NCBI GenBank assembly: GCA_949317995.1
Contig: OX439049.1
Coordinates: 11,780,395-11,844,394 of the forward strand
Direction of reading: 5' to 3'
Source of the DNA: Acholoe squamosa
Taxonomy: Eukaryota > Annelida > Polychaeta > Phyllodocida > Polynoidae
Length of the DNA: 64,000 bases
Shown piece after piece: positions 46,039 to 54,884 of this stretch. The position numbers and the translations under genes are program-made. The stretch's first letter is position 1. Every line of letters starts with the position of its first letter. The notes beneath the pieces were generated by a model, which worked only from the letters and a program-made list of their open reading frames with translations, was not told where the DNA came from and did not search any database.

Positions 46039-46701
46039 TTATGTTTTGTTAGGTATATACACCTCTTGTCCTATGTCAAATATGTTGCTCCTAAATCTGT
46101 ATTCTTGAGGAGTTTTTTGATGACCATCTATTAAAAGATAGGAATGTGGTTTCCTAGTTGCTTCATTAAAAATATTAACGAAAGTTTTATAATTTTTAGG
46201 CAACAGTTTTCTCCCTAATGTTAGAGGGACAGTTTGATCTAAAGGTGAATTAAAAATAACTAAATACGTCGCATTTCTATTAACAGTTTGCCTTTCTTTT
46301 CCTTCAGAATAATAATTTTGTGAAATATATATAACATTTATCGATTCATGATGACATGTTTGAGTGAAAAGTTTTCCTATTTCAGGATTATTTCCGCATT
46401 CTTTCATTAAATCATCTAAAATAACAAGTCCATTAAGGTCAGGTTTTATATATTTATCAAAAGAAGAAGGAATACCGTTCAAAAATGTTATGCTTTTCCC
46501 CTCCATAAAGTCTTTTTTAGCAGGAGGGGTTTGACCATAACACCATATGACATAGTCTATTTTTTTTTCTATTATTCGCTCATTATTTTTTAATAGATCA
46601 TACACAAAAGTAGTTTTTCCACTGTTGCTTGGTCCTGCTATGATCATAGAAAATGGAATTCTAATACATGCATTGAAAACAGGGAATTCTATGTCTTCCA
46701 T
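46039..46701 (-). CDS. ATP: DNA-packaging ATPase (A32/FtsK-HerA type)
   Basis: A 220-residue P-loop ATPase with Walker A GPSNSGKTT (23-31) and Walker B VILDDL (93-98), then an arginine-bearing segment. The size and the two motifs match the genome-packaging ATPases of Polintons, adenovirus-like and PRD1-type viruses, which drive DNA into the capsid. No stop or frameshift is present. It begins three bases after the integrase stop, a typical two-cistron arrangement, and has no TGAGATAA-like motif of its own. Confidence 0.92.
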   Translation of the reverse strand: MEDIEFPVFNACIRIPFSMIIAGPSNSGKTTFVYDLLKNNERIIEKKIDYVIWCYGQTPPAKKDFMEGKSITFLNGIPSSFDKYIKPDLNGLVILDDLMKECGNNPEIGKLFTQTCHHESINVIYISQNYYSEGKERQTVNRNATYLVIFNSPLDQTVPLTLGRKLLPKNYKTFVNIFNEATRKPHSYLLIDGHQKTPQEYRFRSNIFDIGQEVYIPNKT

Positions 46702-46704
46702 TTT

Positions 46705-47649
46705 TTATTTTCCTTTTATTTTGTTTAATTCTTCTTTATAAAAACTACCACTCAATATTTCATTATTTTTGTCTGTTAACACATAAGTAGCAGGCCATGT
46801 TCTAAGAACATATGCTATTTGAAAAATTTCTTCTTTCCAATGAGAAGAATACCCTCTTCTGAAAGCAATCTTATATTTACTTATTCGTACTTTATCTCCT
46901 ACTTTAAAAGGCAGTTTAATTCTTTTGCTGTACAAATATTTTCCGTATTGCTTTAACCATATTTTTTTTTCGTTTGATTTGGTTACTTCAGAAGGACTTA
47001 TTCCTAATGTTCTATGTTTACTATGATTATAACTTTTAACTAAATCCTGTAGAACGTCTATATATCTCAGACTCTTTTTGAAAGAAAGATATTTATATAT
47101 TTTGTCTTGTATGGTACGATTGAATCTTTCTACTATAGCACATTTAGTGTCTTGAGAAGTACTGAAAAATTTTATTTCATTTTCTTTTAAAAAATTTTGA
47201 AAAACACCTTTAAATTCGCTTCCTTCATCTAATTGTATTAAGTTGGGCTTAACATTGCTTTTTAACAAAATTTTTTTGAAGCCGTCTAGAGTGACATATG
47301 CAGTTTTGTTCACTAAAGGTTCAACATAAGCATAACGTGAAAAACAATCTATACAGGCTAATAAATATTTTATTCCATTGTTTTGATCTTTAAGGTTAAA
47401 AATACTTATTAAATCAATTTGCCATTGATCGTTTATGCCTTTCACTATTGTTTTTCTTCGAAGAAATTTATATATTATTTTCTTATGTGAAGTATAAGTT
47501 CTAGTGTTACGGAGAAAATTTAGCACGTCCTTTCTCGTTATATTTTCATCTATTTTTTTAGCTGCTTCATATAATTTTTTCACAGAAGAAAAAGATGAAG
47601 GATGAGAAGGAGTGAAATAAATTTTTTTCAAAATATTTTCTTTGTCCAT
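46705..47649 (-). CDS. INT: Retrovirus-type integrase
   Basis: An rve-family integrase. Using the ATG at 47649 gives 314 residues; another in-frame ATG at 47676 would add nine. In the longer numbering the catalytic triad is D88 (WQIDLIS), D150 (IQLDEGSEF) and E183 (AIVERFNRT). A C-terminal SH3-like domain (VGDKVRISKYKIAFRRG... TYVLTDKNNEILSGSFY) follows, as in Polinton integrases. The shorter start is preferred because TGAGATGG lies 39 bp upstream of it, matching the spacing of other genes. The N-terminal region lacks the canonical HHCC zinc motif. Integration into host DNA is the role. Confidence 0.93.
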   Translation of the reverse strand: MDKENILKKIYFTPSHPSSFSSVKKLYEAAKKIDENITRKDVLNFLRNTRTYTSHKKIIYKFLRRKTIVKGINDQWQIDLISIFNLKDQNNGIKYLLACIDCFSRYAYVEPLVNKTAYVTLDGFKKILLKSNVKPNLIQLDEGSEFKGVFQNFLKENEIKFFSTSQDTKCAIVERFNRTIQDKIYKYLSFKKSLRYIDVLQDLVKSYNHSKHRTLGISPSEVTKSNEKKIWLKQYGKYLYSKRIKLPFKVGDKVRISKYKIAFRRGYSSHWKEEIFQIAYVLRTWPATYVLTDKNNEILSGSFYKEELNKIKGK

Positions 47650-47688
47650 GTTTGAAAAATATTTGCTTATGAACATGAAAATAGAACC

Positions 47689-47694
47689 ATCTCA
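47689..47694 (-). promoter_or_regulatory. TGAGATGG motif upstream of the integrase gene
   Basis: 39 bp upstream of the ATG at 47649, which helps to choose that start. Confidence 0.5.
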
Positions 47695-47889
47695 GAGTAG
47701 TAGGTGATATAATTTTTGATGAATGAACGACATCTTTTGCAACAGCATTCAGACAAAACATTTTTCACAACATTTTTAAATAAATGAATGACACAACTTT
47801 TTTCGTGCACGCGAAACAAAATGGAAATCCGATACGCGTCCATTCCAAGAAAAAAAAGGTAGAGACATATTTTATCCCCTTATGAGTTG

Positions 47890-47930
47890 AGCAAGAGCAC
47901 AAATTTCTCTTTCGAGATGTACTTTTTGCT
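47890..47930 (+). ncRNA. Predicted hairpin A of a repeated structured element
   Basis: Outer stem AGCA/TGCT, second stem AAAT/ACTT with one wobble pair in the transcript, inner stem TCTC/GAGA closing a 4-nt loop, with an asymmetric 7/2 internal loop. Partner of 47970-48010. Which strand would be transcribed is not known; the fold works on both. Confidence 0.4.
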
Positions 47931-47969
47931 GACACATAGGTTTTAAAATATATGTACCATAAAAAACTT

Positions 47970-48010
47970 GGCATTAGCGCAAGTTCCTCCATTGAGGTGT
48001 ACTTTCTGCC
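47970..48010 (+). ncRNA. Predicted hairpin B of a repeated structured element
   Basis: Same length and layout as hairpin A: GGCA/TGCC outer stem, AAGT/ACTT second stem, CCTC/GAGG inner stem. Every stem differing from A has changed on both sides, and the 41-nt length is unchanged. Confidence 0.4.
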
Positions 48011-48155
48011 AATGCATAAATTCACAGAATGGGGCATATTAGCACAGATTTTAACCCATTTTTACGCGTGAAAAAAGTCATTAAATGCAATGCAAGTTTC
48101 CGGATTTCCGTGAAAAAATGAAACAAAAAAATCTTTTTGCCTTATAAAAGAAATA

Positions 48156-48749
48156 TTATTCTATAGCATAGATATTAGTGTATATAGGAATAAACCCATC
48201 AGGTATTCTAGTTTGGTTTGTGTTAGTTCCTATAGTTTTTTGTGCATGTTTTCTTACGTTTCCGGTTTTCTTCAACACAGTTTTACCTTTAGTGGAACAA
48301 ATAGTTTTCTGTTTTTTTCCTTTCTTGACTTCTTTTTCTTCTTTCTCACTTTCTTCATCTTCTGTCATGCTAGTCCCTGCTTTTCTTTTATTTCTTTTTT
48401 TGCTTCGATTTTCATTTTCGTCTTCAGGCAAAGGAGAGGCTGTCAGGTTGTCTTTTCCTTCTGATTCTTCGGAGCTAGAGTTTTCTGTGTCGCTGATTTT
48501 TTCGTCGATAATTAGCTTCAATTTATTTTGAGCAGACTTAGCTTTGTTCCTCATTTTTTCTTTGAGATATTGTGTATGGCATGAATTACATCTCAAATGA
48601 TTTTCGTCAGCAGAAAAATAATGGAGAGAATGAAAAGGTTTATGACACCTTATGCATTCTTGAACCATGCTTTTTTGACATTTTTCACAATATTTTTTAT
48701 CTTGAACTATTCTCCCTTTTCTTCCACAATATTCACACTTAACAGGCAT
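48156..48749 (-). CDS. CxxC zinc-binding protein with acidic/basic tail
   Basis: A 197-residue protein from the ATG at 48749. Four CxxC knuckles (CEYC, CEKC, CIRC, CNSC) in the first 60 residues suggest two treble-clef or zinc-ribbon modules, with a HKPFHSLHYF segment between. The rest is charged, with runs of Glu and Lys, and likely disordered. A role in nucleic-acid binding, for example in transcription, is plausible but not shown. A non-ATG extension upstream is dismissed. TGAGATAA lies 77 bp upstream, exactly between this gene and the PC4-like gene. Confidence 0.68.
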   Translation of the reverse strand: MPVKCEYCGRKGRIVQDKKYCEKCQKSMVQECIRCHKPFHSLHYFSADENHLRCNSCHTQYLKEKMRNKAKSAQNKLKLIIDEKISDTENSSSEESEGKDNLTASPLPEDENENRSKKRNKRKAGTSMTEDEESEKEEKEVKKGKKQKTICSTKGKTVLKKTGNVRKHAQKTIGTNTNQTRIPDGFIPIYTNIYAIE

Positions 48750-48826
48750 TTTATGTATATTTTTATCTAATTCAAAACAAAGATACTTTGACCGTAGATA
48801 TCTTGTAATCTTTTTTGCTGTAGCTC

Positions 48827-48834
48827 TTATCTCA
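48827..48834 (-). promoter_or_regulatory. TGAGATAA motif upstream of the zinc-protein gene
   Basis: Exact TGAGATAA, 77 bp upstream of the ATG. Confidence 0.6.
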
Positions 48835-48843
48835 CTAAGGTTT

Positions 48844-49164
48844 TCAATCGCTGTCACTGTCACTAGAGGCTATGTTATCGTCGCTGCTGCTGTCGCTATG
48901 AGACTTTGATTTTTCTTTCTTTTTCTTAGTGTTCTTAGTCTTTCTAGGCTTTTCTTCTTCACTCATTTTTTTAATTTTATCTATTTTTTTATCTATTTTA
49001 TTCCTTAGTTCAAAGAGTAAATCATATTCTTCTTTAAGGAGAGAAATACTTTTGTCTTTTACCATATCATGAAAATGTAAGTATATTTTTCCTTTGAATT
49101 TATTTATGTCTATTCTTTTCCTTTTGCCAAAAGCTAAAGTAGGATATTTAGATGATTTACTCAT
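48844..49164 (-). CDS. PC4/SUB1-like ssDNA-binding protein
   Basis: A 106-residue protein. Residues 10-65 match the PC4 fold: LAFGKRKRIDINKFKGKIY, then HDMVKDKSISLLKEEYDLL, with the beta-strand/KFKG/helix pattern of the transcriptional coactivator PC4. PC4 binds single-stranded DNA as a dimer. Instead of PC4's N-terminal Ser/acidic region, this protein carries a Ser/Asp tail at the C-terminus (about 90-106). Near the polymerase gene it may act as the element's ssDNA-binding replication or transcription protein. TGAGATAA lies 40 bp upstream, inside the 3' end of the polymerase gene. Confidence 0.8.
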   Translation of the reverse strand: MSKSSKYPTLAFGKRKRIDINKFKGKIYLHFHDMVKDKSISLLKEEYDLLFELRNKIDKKIDKIKKMSEEEKPRKTKNTKKKKEKSKSHSDSSSDDNIASSDSDSD

Positions 49165-49187
49165 TTTGTTTGTTTGCAGATAGTTTG

Positions 49188-52100
49188 CTATTGTATTTTT
49201 GTCTTTATCTCACAAACTTTTCTTCTTTTTGAATGAATATCTTCAAAAGGAATTTCTTTCATTTTTCTTTTTAAAGGGGGAATCTTATAATGACCATATG
49301 CGTAAGATTTAATTCCTCCTCTTCTCAAATATCTTTTATCTTCAAAAGGAGAAAGAGATATCTTTCTTTGAGACATAGTGTACACTTTGTGTTTTATGCT
49401 TCTTATGTTATCGAATTCTGCTTCTTTTATTCTATTTTGGACTAAAGTAAGCTTAAAGTCATTGTGCCTTATAGTTTCTATGCTACTTTTTTTGACTCCC
49501 TTTATTTTTTTCTCTTCTTCCCCCTTCTCAAACAAAATTGAATACATTTTTGGCCTGAGAGCAATAAATTCTTTTATTTTTTTCCCCCCTGCTTCATCTT
49601 TAAATTTACCTAAGACCTTTTTGTTCGTTTCATCATACAAAAAATGATCTTTAGGTAAATTAGAAAAATCAAAAAAATTATTTAGATCTTTTATTTTTTT
49701 AAGATAATTTGTATCTTTTATGTAATACACTAAAGAATCTGTGTCTGTATATAACAGTTGAACATGTACGTCTTTGAATTTAGGCAACATGATATTATAA
49801 TGGAAATTAAACATCCATAGTTTAGATAACTCTAAAACAGAAAACCCAATGTAGATCGGTTTGTCTAGTAAAAGTTTTTCTTTGCTGCTTTGTATTCCTA
49901 CAAAGTCCTTTTGAAATATATGAAGAGATTTAAAAGTAGGTTTTTTTATAAGATTTTCACTTTCTTTAGGGTCTGAAGTTAATTTCATGTTAGTTCTTTT
50001 CTTGACATTTTCCATTGTTTTACCAAATGCTGCATTATTTAATAACTTAAAGAATTCTTTTTCGAAAGCAGAGGTAGCCAAAGTTCGTTCTCTGTTATTG
50101 AACAAAATGTAAGATTTCATCCAATCTTTCTGATGAAAGCTTAAAACACGATGAATTTTATTTATCTTTAAACCTAATGCAAGGTATAATTTTAAATTAC
50201 GATAATGCACTACATAATTTTTTTTGTCTTTTAAATTGCATATAAGCTTTTTTCCTCCTTTTTTATAGGACGTTTCAGTTTTTTTCAATATTTCTTTTGC
50301 ATACGGAGATAATTCTTGTTCTTCTATTTCTATTTTTTGTGGAGCTAGAGGAAAATCGTTGTGCATGTCATGAAGACAGTCAGGGTAAGTTAAACTTACC
50401 TCCAGTATGTATCCTGTTTCATTATGATCTGAAATGCTTTCTATGTTCAGTTTTTGAATTTGATTTTGGGTTAGCCATTTGAAATTTGAGTGAGGCAAAA
50501 AATCTGCTAAACATTTGCCGTAAAGGTTATTGCAGTCTATGTAAAAGATGATTTCGTCGGAAAAATTAGCTTTCGCATACCTATGAGAAACATTAGTAAT
50601 GCCACCCCTTATACCGCCTTCTATAAAATTATATATTTCGATGTCAGAAAGCAACTCTAGTTCAACTTCTGTATGTTTCAACATAGCTTGATAACTCAAA
50701 CTAGGTGCCGTTAGAAAATGAGCAGGGTCTAAACCGTAATAACTTAAGGCCTTTTCTCTAAAAGATTCAAAAACATCACATAAAAGCAAAACGTCTATTT
50801 TCAAGTAGGCTTTCAAATAATCTTTTATGTTTCTACATTTTAATGCTTTAAACATATGAATAGCATGACAATAATCGTCCTCAGTTATATTTTTTTTGGT
50901 TAAAGTAGAATAAAATTTGTCTATAGGCGGCAATTTTTTTTCTTTCAAAACAGACCAAGAATCAATGTAATCATAGCACATGACACCTTTTCTTATCATA
51001 TAAGGAATCATTTTTTTGTTTGAAGTATGTTTTTTTGTTTGAACGAAATCTTTTAAACCTTTCTCTTGCAAAAGTTCAGCTAATTTTGAAAGGGACGTAG
51101 GTAAAAATTGGAAGGAATCTATAATTCTAAAATTTTCGAAACTTAAAGTAAGAAATTTTTCAGATGATTTAGCAATCACAGATATGGTGCTCTGGTTTAT
51201 ATATTTATATAATTTTTGGATGAGAAAATGAGTGTCATAATTCATGCTGTTGTGAATTATAATTGGTATCTTTAAATTGTCCATCCTAAGACTAGTGTAA
51301 GTAAGATTACATCTATTGCAAGCATAATTTAAATCTCTTCCTTTTCCTTCTTGTCCTATGTGAGCATGATCTAAAACTTTTCTTATACCTTTTTCGGTGA
51401 AAGATATCCCGCATATGTAACAATTTTTTTGCTTCACTATATGTGAAATATCGTCAGAAGACAAAGAGAAAGGTTTTCTCTTATGATCTAAAATATATGA
51501 AATTTCAGCTCTTTTTTTATATAAGTAAGAAACAAATTTTTCTATAACATTTTTTCCTACGTATATAACAGGATCTTGACTGTATTTTTCATATTTCGAA
51601 ATTAATATAGCTCCAAAGGCATTTAATTTGTGTTCTTTGGAGCAACACGATTTCCCTTTGTATATTTTGCTTATAGTGCGATTATAACATTCAAAATCTG
51701 CATATATCACAAAAGGACTTTTAACTTTAAATTTATGGTCAACGAATTTCAAGAAAGTCCCTTTCGATGGAGTAGAATAACCCTGACCACTGTATACATT
51801 AGTTTTGCAATTGTTGTTAACGTGCATTTCATATTTTTTTTTTGAGCAAAATGATATCAAACATTTGTAACAAAAGTACCTAGTTTTTTTCCAAAAGAAT
51901 GGTCTGATAAATTTATGTAAATTTCTGATAAGATAATAGTGATCATTAAATAACAATAAATCAATATGTCTTCCTTCAGTAAGGGGAGAAGAAAGGACTG
52001 AAATATACATAGGGAAAGGCTGAAATTCTTTTTTTTCAGATACTAAAAGGCCAAAGACATTTACAGTAAGATTATTTTTCTTTTCGAACTTTGGAATTTC

Positions 52101-52703
52101 ACTCAATTTCACAGGAAAAGAAAGAAAAGAAAGGTTTAATTTTTCTAAAAAAATATCGTACGACTTAGCCAAGTTTGCATTGTGAGGAATTTTATGTAAT
52201 CCTGCTAAAACAGAGTATACGAAGCATTTTTTGCCGCTTCCTTTTATATTAAGAACTGATTTTTTTCTTTGAATAATGCTTTCTTTCCCTTTTTTCTCAC
52301 CTCCAAAAGGATTATATTTAAAAACAGAGAGGCGTAACACTTTTATTTCTCTTAAAAACCATCCTGACCCCATGTGCAAAAAAGCATCGAAAAAACCTAA
52401 TATCACAGAAAAGGAATTTCTTATTAATTCTTCTACGTTATGAGAATCAAAGTTTACTTGAACAGGACTTTGGAACCATGGTTGAATTTCAAAATATTCA
52501 TTGTTTTCTAGATTATATTTTCCTAACACTGTGCATAACGATAATTGAAATTTAACCCCCCCTTCTTTTTTTTTTTTCTTCAAAATTAATTTTTTAATTT
52601 TTTTGGTCTGATTAAGTAAAAATAAATCAGGATCATATTTGTGAAGAGCAGGAGTTAAATCATATTCTACGATTAAATTTCTGAAAGCTTTACTTTTTTT
52701 CAT
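49188..52703 (-). CDS. POLB: Family B DNA polymerase, protein-primed type
   Basis: A 1171-residue polymerase. Exonuclease motifs: DFE (about 336-338), N485..YD490 and YLKID (633-637). Polymerase motifs: YIDCNNLYG (721-729, motif A), LLNNAAFGKTMEN (motif B, about 887-899) and YTDTDS (985-990, motif C). A classical C-x2-C...H zinc finger lies at 278-299, and between ExoI and ExoII is a CYIC...LDHAH...CNRC block (428-465) of the endonuclease-VII-like type found in Polinton polymerases. The N-terminus (CFVYSVLAGLH) is also family-typical. All catalytic residues are intact, so it should replicate the element from the ends using a terminal-protein primer. It overlaps the end of the minor capsid gene by 14 bp. 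Confidence 0.97.
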   Translation of the reverse strand: MKKSKAFRNLIVEYDLTPALHKYDPDLFLLNQTKKIKKLILKKKKKEGGVKFQLSLCTVLGKYNLENNEYFEIQPWFQSPVQVNFDSHNVEELIRNSFSVILGFFDAFLHMGSGWFLREIKVLRLSVFKYNPFGGEKKGKESIIQRKKSVLNIKGSGKKCFVYSVLAGLHKIPHNANLAKSYDIFLEKLNLSFLSFPVKLSEIPKFEKKNNLTVNVFGLLVSEKKEFQPFPMYISVLSSPLTEGRHIDLLLFNDHYYLIRNLHKFIRPFFWKKTRYFCYKCLISFCSKKKYEMHVNNNCKTNVYSGQGYSTPSKGTFLKFVDHKFKVKSPFVIYADFECYNRTISKIYKGKSCCSKEHKLNAFGAILISKYEKYSQDPVIYVGKNVIEKFVSYLYKKRAEISYILDHKRKPFSLSSDDISHIVKQKNCYICGISFTEKGIRKVLDHAHIGQEGKGRDLNYACNRCNLTYTSLRMDNLKIPIIIHNSMNYDTHFLIQKLYKYINQSTISVIAKSSEKFLTLSFENFRIIDSFQFLPTSLSKLAELLQEKGLKDFVQTKKHTSNKKMIPYMIRKGVMCYDYIDSWSVLKEKKLPPIDKFYSTLTKKNITEDDYCHAIHMFKALKCRNIKDYLKAYLKIDVLLLCDVFESFREKALSYYGLDPAHFLTAPSLSYQAMLKHTEVELELLSDIEIYNFIEGGIRGGITNVSHRYAKANFSDEIIFYIDCNNLYGKCLADFLPHSNFKWLTQNQIQKLNIESISDHNETGYILEVSLTYPDCLHDMHNDFPLAPQKIEIEEQELSPYAKEILKKTETSYKKGGKKLICNLKDKKNYVVHYRNLKLYLALGLKINKIHRVLSFHQKDWMKSYILFNNRERTLATSAFEKEFFKLLNNAAFGKTMENVKKRTNMKLTSDPKESENLIKKPTFKSLHIFQKDFVGIQSSKEKLLLDKPIYIGFSVLELSKLWMFNFHYNIMLPKFKDVHVQLLYTDTDSLVYYIKDTNYLKKIKDLNNFFDFSNLPKDHFLYDETNKKVLGKFKDEAGGKKIKEFIALRPKMYSILFEKGEEEKKIKGVKKSSIETIRHNDFKLTLVQNRIKEAEFDNIRSIKHKVYTMSQRKISLSPFEDKRYLRRGGIKSYAYGHYKIPPLKRKMKEIPFEDIHSKRRKVCEIKTKIQ
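49205..49212 (-). promoter_or_regulatory. TGAGATAA motif upstream of the PC4-like gene
   Basis: Exact TGAGATAA, 40 bp upstream of the ATG, in the 3' end of the polymerase gene. Confidence 0.6.
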
Positions 52704-53646
52704 TTCTTATAGGTCTAAAATGAAGAACTAAAAAAACTGTTCCATATTCAAATTGAACCAACTTTCCCACATCGTCACATATAGTTATTTCGATTTCTTG
52801 TATTTCACTTTTTTTTACCTTTTTATAGTACGGAGAGACAAAAACTTCCTTTATATCGTCTCCGAATTTTTCACTGCAACGAATAGTTCTCAATAAAGGA
52901 ATTTGAAGATCGCCTACAATTTCATTTGCAACTATATCAGTATAAATATAAATATTAGAAGAAACGTGATGCAAATTAGGAACACCTCCCGCATGAAAAT
53001 ATTTATAATGTTTGTATCTTAAAGTAGTGCTCATTAAAATCTGAAAATCTAATAAACTATTCAATGGAAGCCCTGAAAAAGTTATAACGTCACTGTTTTC
53101 GATCTCAGCTTCGTTGTCTATTTCTTCAGATATATCCAATCTCAGCACATTACTTAAATATTTAGACATAACAACTTTGTCTCCTCTCCCTACCTTTAAA
53201 ATGGGTTTTAAATTTTGCAGCTCAGTTTTCACATATGGTTCTCTACTTTTTCGAAAAAATTCATCGTCAGGGTATGCGTCTATTTTTTTCAAGGCTGCAT
53301 TTATGCTTTTTATTAAACTATCTAAAGAAGTATAATTTCCATATGGAATTTTTTGCACGACATATCTTTTTTTTATTTCTATTTCATCTAATGAAGTTAT
53401 TTTATTCACGTCTTGCTTCAATCTGAAATCTTTTCTTTCTACTACCAAAGTCCTATTTCTTTCTGGAATTTCTGGGAAATTATACCAGGAAACTGGTATG
53501 TTTACTTCTACTAATCCCACTTCCCATTCTCCTTGTAAAATTAAAATAGAAGGTAATTTAACCCAAAATTTGCTTGTTTTGTTTTCTCGAGAGGGATGAA
53601 TAGTATTAGAAGGTAAATTAATGTAAAAAGGAGAAGAAACATTCAT
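52690..53646 (-). CDS. Putative minor capsid (penton) protein
   Basis: A 318-residue protein. The first 55 residues hold a signature common to Polinton elements, FYINLPSNT...PSILILQGEWEVGLVEVN and a following PVSWYNFPE. Sequence neighbours of this type are assigned to the penton/minor capsid jelly-roll protein in Polintons and adintoviruses. I support the family, but I am less sure that the function is the penton and not a related virion protein. The rest shows a beta-rich pattern (VARFVYSPYY, QFEYGTVFLVLHFRP). It precedes the polymerase, with which it overlaps. TGAGATAA lies 63 bp upstream. Confidence 0.75.
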   Translation of the reverse strand: MNVSSPFYINLPSNTIHPSRENKTSKFWVKLPSILILQGEWEVGLVEVNIPVSWYNFPEIPERNRTLVVERKDFRLKQDVNKITSLDEIEIKKRYVVQKIPYGNYTSLDSLIKSINAALKKIDAYPDDEFFRKSREPYVKTELQNLKPILKVGRGDKVVMSKYLSNVLRLDISEEIDNEAEIENSDVITFSGLPLNSLLDFQILMSTTLRYKHYKYFHAGGVPNLHHVSSNIYIYTDIVANEIVGDLQIPLLRTIRCSEKFGDDIKEVFVSPYYKKVKKSEIQEIEITICDDVGKLVQFEYGTVFLVLHFRPIRNEKK

Positions 53647-53760
53647 TTTAAAAATATATCTTATTTTTAAACAATAAAATCTTTTCTTTGATAACTTTGA
53701 AAGTATTTCTTATCTCAGGGAAAAAAACCACTGGTGGCTCATATGAACAGGATATTTTCT
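53647..53760. other. Intergenic, upstream of the putative minor capsid gene
   Basis: AT-rich, holding TTATCTCA at 53710-53717. Confidence 0.4.
53710..53717 (-). promoter_or_regulatory. TGAGATAA motif upstream of the minor capsid gene
   Basis: Exact TGAGATAA, 63 bp upstream of the ATG, in the context CCTGAGATAA. Confidence 0.6.
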
Positions 53761-54364
53761 GTTAACTGAAGACCTCTAGTGAGCATTCCTAAAATTATCT
53801 TAAACTATACCATATTTAGCAGTTTATAGAGGCTAGGACTGACATTACTTTACTAGATCAGCGAAGACCTCTAGTGAGAGTCACTGAAACTATGTGCATG
53901 GTTTTACACTGAAGACCTCTGGTGGCTGACATAAATTATGTGCATGGTTTTACACTGAAGACCTCTGGTGGCTTATAGAAGGCATTTTCTGCTTACTGAA
54001 GACCTCTAGTGAGCATTCCTGAAACTATCTTAAACTATACCATTTTTAGCACTCTATAGACCTCTAGAGGCTAGGACTAACATTACTTTACTAGATCAGC
54101 GGAGACCTCTAGTGTGAGTCACTGAAACTATGTGTATGGTTTTACACTGAAGACCTCTGGTGGTTGATATAAATTATGTGCATGGTTTTACACTGAAGAC
54201 CTCTGGTGGCTGATATAAATTATGTGCATGGTTTTACACTGAAGACCTCTGGTGGCTTATAGAAGGCATTTTCTGCTTACTAAAGACCTCTAGTGAGCAT
54301 TCCTAAAACTATCTTAAATTATACCATACTTAGCACACTGAAAACCTCTAGAGGCTATGACTAA
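53761..54364. repeat. Iteron-like array with about 12 copies of (G)AAGACCTCTAG or AAGACCTCTGG
   Basis: The heptamer GACCTCT recurs every 45-70 bp, in a higher-order repeat that mixes two unit types: one with CTCTAGTGAGCATTCCT and one with CTCTGGTGGCTGATATAAA. The array sits between the minor capsid gene and the first BTB gene. Regular iterons sharing a heptamer with the left-end array (36999-37180) would suit a replication or recombination protein. Function is not known. Confidence 0.85.
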
Positions 54365-54884
54365 TATTTCTTAACTAGATAAGCGAAAAGCTACTTTTTT
54401 ACTTTTGTGAGTTTGTTTGCTAATCCTTCCCATACAAGCATTGTTACAGTTAATTTTATCACAAATTGTATGTTTGTTACAGGAATTAATTAAGTTGAAA
54501 TGAAACAAATTTAATTTTTAGCTCTCAATGAACAGTTGACTCAACAGCAATTTTTAATGAACTCACTGAAGTAAATGTTTAGCTTTACCTTTAAAGCATT
54601 AATCGCAATGCTTTTCCTGTAAAGAATTCCCTGTAGTCTGCGTCAAAAAAGTTCATCTGATTTCGCTGCCTCCTTCTTTCTCTTCTTTTCCTTATTCGTT
54701 CTCATATAACTTTGCTGCCTTATTGGTTAACTTCGTTGCATTATTCGTTATACTATATTACCTTAAGTTATTGTAGTTTTGTTTCTTTATTCTCAGAGAC
54801 TTTTTGTTAGCTACTGCTGTATATGTTATGAAATATTTCATTTTTAGAAAGTAACATAAGACAAAAATATTTGTTTCAAACTTT
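54365..54884. other. AT-rich non-coding segment downstream of the BTB-RING gene 1
   Basis: No gene supported. A short CTTCGCTGCCTTATTGG-type direct repeat occurs near 54670-54750. Confidence 0.4.

Larger units (their letters stand above)
47695..48155. other. Intergenic region with paired conserved hairpins
   Basis: No credible gene; a 90-codon frame on the minus strand is not supported. It contains two 41-nt hairpins with compensatory changes (47890-47930 and 47970-48010), plus short palindromes (CGTGCACG near 47795, ACGCGT near 47824-47834 and 48064-48069). See the findings. Confidence 0.6.

Noticed and set aside
47765..48037. 90-codon frame on the minus strand between integrase and zinc-protein genes
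   Set aside because: Its codons run through the two hairpins, the product has no domain and the hairpin stems explain the sequence better.
48178..48531. Plus-strand frames antisense to the zinc-protein, polymerase and C2H2 genes
   Set aside because: Shadows of well-supported minus-strand genes; compositions are complementary artefacts.
53911..54260. CTCF-like sites (CCACCAGAGGTCTTC) in the iteron array
   Set aside because: The match to the CTCF core breaks after the first ten bases, and the heptamer repeat explains the array without it. Kept only as a remote option.
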